From CAYVQF01 sp964454015 (lineage in GTDB: Bacteria > Myxococcota_A > Bradymonadia > UBA4248), in the NCBI GenBank assembly GCA_964454015.1, contig CAYVQF010000068.1:1-28222 (forward strand): 28,222 nt of DNA. The letters run 5' to 3'. Below are positions 1-6,316 of the stretch, piece by piece. Every line of letters starts with the position of its first letter. The stretch's first letter is position 1. Under the pieces are notes generated by a model, which had not been told where the DNA came from, searched no databases, and saw nothing but the letters and a program-made list of their open reading frames with translations. A program made the position numbers and the translations under genes.

Positions 1-866
1 CCACAATAATTCACAACGAGCAAGCCCCATGCCGGCTTTGGTCGTGGATTGTGGCTGAGAATGGCCTCTTGCCCATCCCAGACCACTGTGCGGCTCCACA
101 CGGCCAAGGGCACGTGGTTGCCACAGGGAGCGAGGGTCTCTAGCTCAAAGCTGGCTGCTCCTTCTGTCAGCGCTCTCTGGAGGCCGCTGCGAAGGGTGGC
201 CTCATGACCAGGAGCCAGGCACGCAAAGAGGTTGGAATCACGAAAAGATTCGGGGCTTTCTCCGTGTAGCTCGGCGCTCTTTTTGTTGCCGTACAGGACG
301 CGGCCATGGTGGTCGTGGACGACGATGCTGCTGGGGGCAGCATCGAGCAGCTCAGCCATCCCTCGGAGCCGTTCTCTGGCCGTGCGCGCATCCGTGACAT
401 CGCGAAAAACGGCAAAGGTCCCGATGAAGCCCGAGTCAGGTTGTAAGTATGGCGAACCACTGACGAAGAGGGTGCGTCGCCCACCGTCGGCCCGGACGAT
501 GTCGATCTCGTAAGCGCTGGGTTCACCTTTGCGGCGGCGGCGGGTCTGCTCGAGGACGATCTCGCGCGACGCCTCGGGCAAAAAATCCATGAGGAGACGT
601 CCAATGAGCTCGCCGGGGCCGACGCCGAAGATGTCGTGCCCAGCCGGATTGGCGAAGACGAAGCGCTCGTCTTCGTCGACCAGGCCCAAGCCTTCAGACT
701 GGCGCTCGACGAGCAGGCGATAGAGCTCTTCACCGAAAGACATCGGGGCAGTACCCTGGAGCCGTTGGCGGAGGGCGGCAACTTCCTCACGCAAGCGCCG
801 ATTTTCTCGCTCGAGTGCAGCGTTGACGTCCTCGATGTGGGCTTGGTCCTGTGCGTTTTCTACCAT
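1..866 (-). CDS. PAS-domain sensory protein, partial (runs off left edge)
   Basis: The frame opens at an ATG at 866 and stays open to the window edge, giving 288 visible codons. Residues about 10-37 form a charged heptad-like coiled coil (ALERENRRLREEVAALRQRL). Two PAS domains follow, at about 45-160 (GLGLVDEDERFVFANPAG, ending FRDVTDAR) and about 168-270 (SIVVHDHHGRVLYGNKKSAE). PAS domains bind small ligands or mediate protein contacts in cytoplasmic sensing; no signal peptide or membrane segment is visible. No kinase, cyclase or DNA-binding domain is seen in the available part. The gene is divergent from a hybrid histidine kinase across 345 bp, so the two may be co-regulated or act together (inference). 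After residue 271 (EAILS) the reading frame stops looking like PAS, while a neighbouring frame continues as ATIHDQSRHGACSL and stops at 11-13. A one-base frameshift near position 47 is therefore possible, in which case the gene ends inside the window. Confidence 0.8.
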   Translation of the reverse strand, partial: MVENAQDQAHIEDVNAALERENRRLREEVAALRQRLQGTAPMSFGEELYRLLVERQSEGLGLVDEDERFVFANPAGHDIFGVGPGELIGRLLMDFLPEASREIVLEQTRRRRKGEPSAYEIDIVRADGGRRTLFVSGSPYLQPDSGFIGTFAVFRDVTDARTARERLRGMAELLDAAPSSIVVHDHHGRVLYGNKKSAELHGESPESFRDSNLFACLAPGHEATLRSGLQRALTEGAASFELETLAPCGNHVPLAVWSRTVVWDGQEAILSHNPRPKPAWGLLVVNYC

Positions 867-1211
867 GGCGGCTCCGAGAACGAAGGGCTCTTGGTGTCAC
901 GCTAAACGGCTCTTGGTAAGGTGCCAGGGTTACACCTGGGTTAGCCACGCCGCTGTGGGCGCTGCCTGCGCCCAATACCACGTCGCAATGAAGGGCGACC
1001 AAAAAGAGCCCTTTTGCTAACATAGCAACTTGCAATGCGATTCGTCTATAGCGACCAAGCTGGAGATGGTCAAGCGCGTGACGCCGCGCACCAAGGGCGC
1101 TACTCTAGTGCCGGGACACCTGGCTTCGGGTGGGTGCGCGTTTACCTGGGCAGCGTTGCCACCGTTGACGAATGCACCTGACTGCGGCCCTCGGCATGGG
1201 ATGCGCTTTAC
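867..1211. promoter_or_regulatory. Divergent intergenic region with candidate operator repeats
   Basis: This 345-bp gap separates two divergent PAS-protein genes and must hold both promoters. GGCTCTTGGT occurs at 886-895 and again at 908-917, a direct repeat with a 22-bp period, about two helical turns. AAGGGCTCTT (883-892) recurs inverted as AAGAGCCCTT at 1004-1013. Next to that copy is an odd-centred perfect palindrome, TTGCTA-ACA-TAGCAA, at 1014-1028. The repeats are seen directly; their use as protein-binding sites is inference. I could not find a convincing -35/-10 pair on either strand. Confidence 0.4.
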
Positions 1212-3605
1212 ATGACAAGGGATCTTTCCCAACAAGGCCAGGACACGACAGAGCTCGCCGATGCCTTGCGCCAGTGCCGAGCTGACTTGGCCAAGGAACG
1301 CGAAGAATCGCGTCACTGGCGCCAGGCGTGTACGCGATGGCAGAGGATGGTCGATTTCTCGCCTCAAGAGCTTTATCTGGTTCGCAAAGATGGCTCTTTT
1401 GCCTATGTCAACCCGGCGGCTGCCCACAGCCTTGGCTATAGGCCGGATGAATTGATGCACCTCGGCGTGCAAGGGATAGACGCGGCCTACGGTCCGCGCT
1501 TTGCGGAGCACCTGGAGGCCTTGCGCGCAGCTCCCGTGCCTCCATTTACGACGGTCCACACGAGCAAAGACGGTACCCCCCGTATCAAGCGCATGCACTC
1601 GGTGTACATGCAGATCGATGGGCAAGATTTCGTGTGCGGTTTTGCGGTGGATGTCACCCAGGAGAAGCAGGTCGAAGAGGCGCTGCGGCGCAGTGAACAG
1701 AGATTCCGTGAGGTGGTCGATTTTGCCGTCGATGGGATTTTGCTGGGCGACCACAATGGCTATCTCACGCTTGTCAATGATCGTATCGTTGAGATCCTGG
1801 GGATTGCACGCGACGAGCTGCTCGGCAAGCACATCTCCCAGGCGCCGTTCACGGCGGCGGCCTTGGCGGCCAAACCTTTTCGCTTCGATCTGGTGCGGGC
1901 TGGGCAGATCGTGGTCAATGAGCGCGAGCTGGTGCGCAGTGACGGGGCCATCGTCGTCGTCGAAATGCGCTCCAGGATGATGCCCGATGGGACCTTTCAG
2001 TCTATCCTGCGAGACATCACCGAGCGCAAGCGGGAGCAGGTGGCCTTGGCGGCCAGTGAAGGCAAAGTCCAACGGGCGCAGAATTTCGCCCAGGTCTTGC
2101 TCGACACCTCTCCTGCCTTCATCGTCGCCATAGGACGTGATGGTGCGACCGAGATGATGAACCGCTGCTTCCTTCAGGCACTTGACTATGGCGATGAGGA
2201 GGTGCGCGGCTTGCCCTACGTCGAGACCTTCGTCCACCCCGACGATCGGGAACGGGTGGCCTTCTATCTCAAGCATCTTGCGAGTATGCGTCAGCCGCAG
2301 GTCAGCGAAAACCGTGTTGTGGCCAAGAACGGGCAGGTGATGCAGGTCGAGTGGCATGCCTGTACGGGGGTGCTCGGTGACAGCGCTGCTGAGATCATCC
2401 TTGGCGTTGGCATCGATCTGGCCGAGCGCAAAGAGGCCGAGCGTCTACACGGCGAGATCCTGCAGCAATTGGCCCAGGCCCAGAAGCTGGAGTCTGTCGG
2501 TCGGCTCGCCGGGGGCGTCGCGCACGACTTCAATAACATGCTCGGCGTGATCATTGGCCACACCGAGTTGGCTCTCGACGAGATCCCTGAGGAGCATCCG
2601 GCCCACAGCGATCTGGAAGGAATCTACGTTGCAGCACAACGCTCGGCAGAGTTGACGGGCCAGCTCTTGACCTTTGCGCGCCGGCAGAAATCGTCACCCA
2701 AGGTGATCAATCTGAACGCCGTGGTGTCGGGGATGCACCGCATGCTGCGCCGCATCATCGGCGAGCACATCGACCTGCGGTGGAGTCCCGGACAGGACCT
2801 GGGCTGGGTTGAGATCGACCCCAGCCAGGTGGACCAGATCTTGGCCAACCTCTGTGTCAACGCCCGGGATGCCATTCATGAGGCGGGTTGGGTGCACATC
2901 GAGACCCAAAACATCCAGCTCGAGCAGTCCCTAGTGCAAGAAGAGGGGATGGTGCCCGCGGGGGATTATGTCCTGTTGGCGGTCAGCGACAGCGGCTGTG
3001 GTATCAGCGAGGAACAGCGCCCTCTGATCTTCGAGCCCTTCTACACGACCAAGGCCAAGGGACAGGGCACGGGCCTCGGGTTGGCGACGGTCTATGGGGT
3101 GGTCAAACAGAACCACGGCTACATCACCTTCACGAGTCAGGTAGGCAAGGGCACGACCTTCAAGCTCTATTTCCCTCGCCGCGCCGTGCCCGGAGTGGAT
3201 GGTCTCGATCTCAGCCACCCTTGCCCTGCACGACAGGGGAGCGGTGTGGTCTTGGTGGTTGAGGATGAGGTGAGCCTCTTGGCCCTGGCCGCGCGCTTGC
3301 TGCGGAACCTTGGCTACCGGGTCGAGACAGCGACGGGGCCAGCGCAAGCGTTGGCCATGATCGATAGTCTCGAGCTGGTGGATCTCTTGCTCACCGACGT
3401 GATCATGCCCGAGATGAACGGCCGGGAGCTGGCCACGCGTTTTCGCGCTCGATTCCCGCAGATGCAGGTCTTGTTCATGTCGGGTTACACGGACAACGTC
3501 ATCTCCCAGCGTGAGAGCGAAGACGGGAGTATTCATTTTCTCCAGAAGCCATTCACGGGACCCGACTTGGCTCAGCGCGTGCGGCGGGTCTTGGGACAGG
3601 ATTAG
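1212..3605 (+). CDS. PAS-PAS-PAS hybrid sensor histidine kinase with C-terminal receiver
   Basis: This 797-residue protein is a cytoplasmic-looking hybrid two-component kinase with no transmembrane segment. A short coiled N-terminus (about 15-45) precedes three PAS domains at roughly 45-155, 160-280 and 290-410; two end in the typical linkers RDITERKREQ and IDLAERKEAE. The HisKA dimerisation helix carries the H-box GGVAHDFNNML with phospho-acceptor His438. The ATPase domain has the N-box LANLCVNARDAI (Asn550), DSGCGIS (about 593-599) and GTGLGL (619-624). The receiver domain (about 678-795) has the acidic pair Glu684/Asp685, phospho-acceptor Asp729 (LLTDVIMP), MSGYT (about 756-760) and Lys779 (QKPF). 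No output domain follows, so the phosphate probably passes to another protein through an unlinked phosphotransfer or receiver protein (inference). The ATG at 1212 has only a weak ribosome site. The stop codon overlaps the stop of the convergent phosphotransferase gene by 4 bp. Confidence 0.95.
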   Translation: MTRDLSQQGQDTTELADALRQCRADLAKEREESRHWRQACTRWQRMVDFSPQELYLVRKDGSFAYVNPAAAHSLGYRPDELMHLGVQGIDAAYGPRFAEHLEALRAAPVPPFTTVHTSKDGTPRIKRMHSVYMQIDGQDFVCGFAVDVTQEKQVEEALRRSEQRFREVVDFAVDGILLGDHNGYLTLVNDRIVEILGIARDELLGKHISQAPFTAAALAAKPFRFDLVRAGQIVVNERELVRSDGAIVVVEMRSRMMPDGTFQSILRDITERKREQVALAASEGKVQRAQNFAQVLLDTSPAFIVAIGRDGATEMMNRCFLQALDYGDEEVRGLPYVETFVHPDDRERVAFYLKHLASMRQPQVSENRVVAKNGQVMQVEWHACTGVLGDSAAEIILGVGIDLAERKEAERLHGEILQQLAQAQKLESVGRLAGGVAHDFNNMLGVIIGHTELALDEIPEEHPAHSDLEGIYVAAQRSAELTGQLLTFARRQKSSPKVINLNAVVSGMHRMLRRIIGEHIDLRWSPGQDLGWVEIDPSQVDQILANLCVNARDAIHEAGWVHIETQNIQLEQSLVQEEGMVPAGDYVLLAVSDSGCGISEEQRPLIFEPFYTTKAKGQGTGLGLATVYGVVKQNHGYITFTSQVGKGTTFKLYFPRRAVPGVDGLDLSHPCPARQGSGVVLVVEDEVSLLALAARLLRNLGYRVETATGPAQALAMIDSLELVDLLLTDVIMPEMNGRELATRFRARFPQMQVLFMSGYTDNVISQRESEDGSIHFLQKPFTGPDLAQRVRRVLGQD

Positions 3606-4480
3606 AGGGTGAGCGCCGGCAGGTGGGCTGCGAGGATGGCGGCCCCCTGGCAGGAAAAGGGATGCGCCGCATGGTGGCGGCCCCACAACCACGTGCTCAG
3701 ACCGTGCGCGAGCACCCAGGCTCTGATAAAGTCTTGCTCTGCTTGGCTCGGCCTATGTTCATAGCCTTCCCAGAAGGCCGCCTGGACTTGCGCCCACTGG
3801 GGCTCAGCGGCCAGTTTTGCGATATCGGCGGGCCACAGATCGAGGCGGGCATGCTCGAAGTCGAAGACCCGAAGATGCGGCCGCTGCCAGTGCCAATTCT
3901 GCTCCTGGAAATCGCGATGACAAGGAATGCGCGTGAGGGCCAAGGCCCCGCGAGGCCAGTCTTCGAGGGCCGCGAGGGCCGCGGTGAAGTGGGCGCTGAG
4001 CCTCTCGGCGGCGTCCACTGCGCCCGCGCGGCTGGCCCGGCGACAGAGTTGATGCCAGCGACGCGCCAGGGCCAGCCGCGGCGGCAGAGGGTCGTCGTCG
4101 ACGCATGGACAGGTGTGCAAGCGCCGGAGAAAGGCACCGGCTTGCCGATAGAGGGCTTGCTCCTCCGCCACGCCAACAGGCTGCTGCGTGGCGCCGATGT
4201 GGCTGAGGAGGAGGAGGCGCATGACGGGGTCGTGGGCGTGCAAGCGCGGCATGGCGGGGGCCAGACGGCTTTGCCAGTCGCGGTAGGCCCTGAGCTCGGC
4301 GGCGAACTTGTGAGGCAGGGCGTGGGCCTTGAGCACCATGGGCCCATCGCTGCTCTCCAGGGACCACACGCGGCTGTGGTCACCAGCCTGGAGGGGGCGC
4401 AGCGGTGAGCACAATCGGAATGAGAGCGTGCCGAGCCAGGTGTAGACTTGCTCGGCGCTGGCGATGAGCGCGGCGTCCAT
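3602..4480 (-). CDS. APH-family (aminoglycoside/choline kinase-like) phosphotransferase
   Basis: The 292-residue product has the protein-kinase-like fold signature of the APH/choline kinase family: a probable ATP-binding lysine at Lys51 (MVLKAHAL), the catalytic loop CHRDFQEQNW with Asp190 and Asn195, and the metal-binding DFE at 207-209 (RVFDFEHA). Such enzymes phosphorylate small molecules such as choline, homoserine, sugars or aminoglycosides; the substrate cannot be read from the sequence. I chose the ATG at 4480, which lies 1 bp past the dinB stop and so suggests translational coupling; a longer reading from 4591 would overlap dinB by more than 100 bp. It is the last gene of the cutA-dinB-APH run. 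Nothing marks it as a mobile resistance gene: there are no flanking transposase, integron or attachment sequences, and its composition matches its neighbours. Confidence 0.85.
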   Translation of the reverse strand: MDAALIASAEQVYTWLGTLSFRLCSPLRPLQAGDHSRVWSLESSDGPMVLKAHALPHKFAAELRAYRDWQSRLAPAMPRLHAHDPVMRLLLLSHIGATQQPVGVAEEQALYRQAGAFLRRLHTCPCVDDDPLPPRLALARRWHQLCRRASRAGAVDAAERLSAHFTAALAALEDWPRGALALTRIPCHRDFQEQNWHWQRPHLRVFDFEHARLDLWPADIAKLAAEPQWAQVQAAFWEGYEHRPSQAEQDFIRAWVLAHGLSTWLWGRHHAAHPFSCQGAAILAAHLPALTL

Positions 4481-4481
4481 G

Positions 4482-5753
4482 TCAGTCGTCGTGCCCCTCC
4501 GAAGGTGACCCCTTGATGGACGTGGAAGCAGAAGAGGCGTCGCGAGGGGCCTGGCAGAGGAGGTCGGCGCGGGCGATGGCCTGGCGACCAAAGCGGCTCT
4601 GCAGTGCGTCCAGGGTGTGTTCGAGGCGCAGGCGTCGCTCGGCGTCGGGATTGGGGAGGGATGGTGGGCAAGCGGCGGCTGGGCTGAGATCGAAGGCGGT
4701 GACGCCGACCAGGCGGAAGGATTGCTGGGTGTGGAAGCGTTCGAGGAGCTCTAGGGCGACTGTGAAGAGCACTTCGCTCGACTGGGTCGGGTGGGCGAGC
4801 TGGCGCTGACGGGTGAGGATCTGGAAGCCGGCGGTCTTGAGTTTGAGACGGACGCCGCTGGCGACGTGACCCTGGGTGCGCAGGCGCTGCCCGACTCGGT
4901 CGGCGGCGATGCGGACGTGGGGGATGAGGGCCTTTGCACCCCAGAGGTCCTCTTCGAGGGTGTGCTCGGCGCCGATGCTCAGCGCTTCGCCTGGAGGGAG
5001 CACCGGGCGCGGATCGAGGCCGTTGGCGAGGGCGTGGAAGTGCTCGCCTTGACTGCCGAGGGCATGGCGTAGCCGCGTGGGGTCGGCGGCCGCGACCTGG
5101 GCGATGGTGCGCAGACCGAGTTGGTGGAGGCGCTGCACCGTTTTGGGACCGGCGCCCCAGAGGCGTTGTACTGGGAGTGGGCCGAGGAAGGAGGGCACCT
5201 CGTGGGGGCCGACGACGGTGAGCCCATCGGGTTTGTTGGCGTCACTGGCGACTTTGGCGACGTATTTGGTGGTGGCGATGCCGACGGAGACCCGCAAGCC
5301 TGTGGCGGCGAAGACCGCGTCTTTGAGGCGCGCACCGAGGGCTGGCGGCGGACCGAAGAGGCGCTCGGCGCCGCTCATGTCGAGGAAGGCTTCATCGACG
5401 CTGAGGGGCTCGCAGAGCGGGGTGAAGGTGCTGAAGACCGCCATGATCCGATGAGAGAGCTCGGCGTAGCGCTCCATGCGCGGGGGGATGACCACGGCGT
5501 TGGGGCAGCGGCGTAGGGCTTCGACCATGGGCATGGCGCTGTGGATGCCGAAGCGGCGCGCCTCGTAGGAGGCCGTCGCCACGACGCCGCGCTTGCTCGG
5601 GCGCCCGATGATGAGCGCCTGGCCTGCGAGCGATGGTGTGTCGAGCACCTCGACGGCGGCGAAGAAGGCGTCCATGTCGGCATGCACGATGACGCGCGGC
5701 CAGGGTGCTGGGGTGGCAGTGGGGTGCTGGGTCACGGTTCGCCGCGTACCCAA
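4482..5753 (-). CDS. dinB: DNA polymerase IV (Y-family translesion polymerase)
   Basis: The 423-residue protein copies past damaged bases with low fidelity. The palm motif VIVHADMDAFFAAVE supplies Asp26, and LSVDEAFLDMS supplies Asp120 and Glu121, the metal-binding triad. TTKYVAKVASDANKPDG (about 161-177) is typical of DinB, as are the helix-hairpin-helix region (LWGAGPKTVQRLHQLGLRTI) and the little-finger domain (about 250-360). Length is a little above the usual 350-400 residues because of a 19-residue N-terminal extension and a Ser-rich tail. The place where many DinB proteins of this length carry a beta-clamp motif of the QLSLF type reads ACPPSLPNPDAERR, so the usual clamp contact appears to be absent or changed. 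The gene starts 22 bp before the end of cutA, which implies translational coupling. No LexA-type box was recognised upstream of the run. Confidence 0.95.
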   Translation of the reverse strand: MGTRRTVTQHPTATPAPWPRVIVHADMDAFFAAVEVLDTPSLAGQALIIGRPSKRGVVATASYEARRFGIHSAMPMVEALRRCPNAVVIPPRMERYAELSHRIMAVFSTFTPLCEPLSVDEAFLDMSGAERLFGPPPALGARLKDAVFAATGLRVSVGIATTKYVAKVASDANKPDGLTVVGPHEVPSFLGPLPVQRLWGAGPKTVQRLHQLGLRTIAQVAAADPTRLRHALGSQGEHFHALANGLDPRPVLPPGEALSIGAEHTLEEDLWGAKALIPHVRIAADRVGQRLRTQGHVASGVRLKLKTAGFQILTRQRQLAHPTQSSEVLFTVALELLERFHTQQSFRLVGVTAFDLSPAAACPPSLPNPDAERRLRLEHTLDALQSRFGRQAIARADLLCQAPRDASSASTSIKGSPSEGHDD

Positions 5754-6034
5754 CGCAGGTAGGGGGGGTGCACCTGATCGGCAGCGATGGCGACGATCTC
5801 TGGCACCGTATAGGGGTGTAGCTCCCGGAGGCGCTGCATGAGCTTGGGGAGCCCCTCGGCGCTGACTTTGATGAAGAGGCCGTCTTCGCTTTCCTCACAG
5901 AGTTGGCCTTCCCAGTGATAGAAAGAGCGGATGCCTGGGATGACGTTGACGCAGGCGGCGACGCTCTCGCTCACCAGGGTGCGGGCCAAATCCTGGGCCT
6001 TTTCGGGGGGGGCGTTGGAGATGACGAGGAACAT
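5732..6034 (-). CDS. cutA: Divalent-cation tolerance protein CutA1
   Basis: The 100-residue product matches the small trimeric CutA1 family in length and sequence: SESVAACVNVIPGIRSFYHWEGQL (about 22-45), the acidic EESEDGLFIKV and the C-terminal HPYTVPEIVAIAADQVHPPYLRW. CutA1 forms a ferredoxin-like trimer linked genetically to copper and other divalent-cation tolerance; its exact role remains unclear. I chose the ATG at 6034 because a strong ribosome site lies 5 bp before it and the homology begins there, although the frame is open to 6304. It is the first gene of a run continuing with dinB and the APH-family phosphotransferase. The functional reason for pairing cutA with a translesion polymerase is not obvious; it may be only shared transcription. 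Confidence 0.95.
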   Translation of the reverse strand: MFLVISNAPPEKAQDLARTLVSESVAACVNVIPGIRSFYHWEGQLCEESEDGLFIKVSAEGLPKLMQRLRELHPYTVPEIVAIAADQVHPPYLRWVRGEP

Positions 6035-6039
6035 GGGTG

Positions 6040-6047
6040 CCTCCTTT
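6040..6047 (-). promoter_or_regulatory. Shine-Dalgarno site of cutA
   Basis: AAAGGAGG on the minus strand, 5 bp upstream of the ATG at 6034. It is one of the best ribosome sites in the window and settles the cutA start against the longer open frame. Confidence 0.85.
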
Positions 6048-6316
6048 GGGGAAAGGTTGGGCGAGGCGTTGGGGCAGCGACGGCGGCAGAGCGATGCTGC
6101 GACGCGAGGCTGAGCACGAGGGTAGCACAGGCGTGCAACACTTGCAGCGCTCCCACACCCTCGAGGACAGAAATGGCGTGGCTTTTGCGCCCGGTGCGGC
6201 TTCGTGTTAGATCCTGTCATGCTAGGGGAAGTGGGGGGGGGCAGCCATGGTGGCCGCTCGGCCTCGCTTTGCACGGTGTCAATGTTGGGCCAGCTCCCAA
6301 CCAATCAGGCCTGAAA

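Noticed and set aside
167..790. 207-codon minus-strand frame, Ser/Ala/Arg-rich
   Set aside because: A different minus-strand frame through the same DNA encodes two good PAS domains; this one is a shadow.
1017..2357. 446-codon minus-strand frame opposite the hybrid kinase
   Set aside because: It crosses the PAS domains of a well-supported gene and shows no domain of its own.
3602..4480. APH-family gene as an acquired antibiotic-resistance gene
   Set aside because: The family is broad, no mobile-element context exists, and the gene is coupled to dinB in a chromosomal run.
5903..6316. N-terminal extension of the FGE-like kinase
   Set aside because: It overlaps cutA on the other strand, which has a strong ribosome site and family match; the kinase domain starts only after the ATG at 6317.
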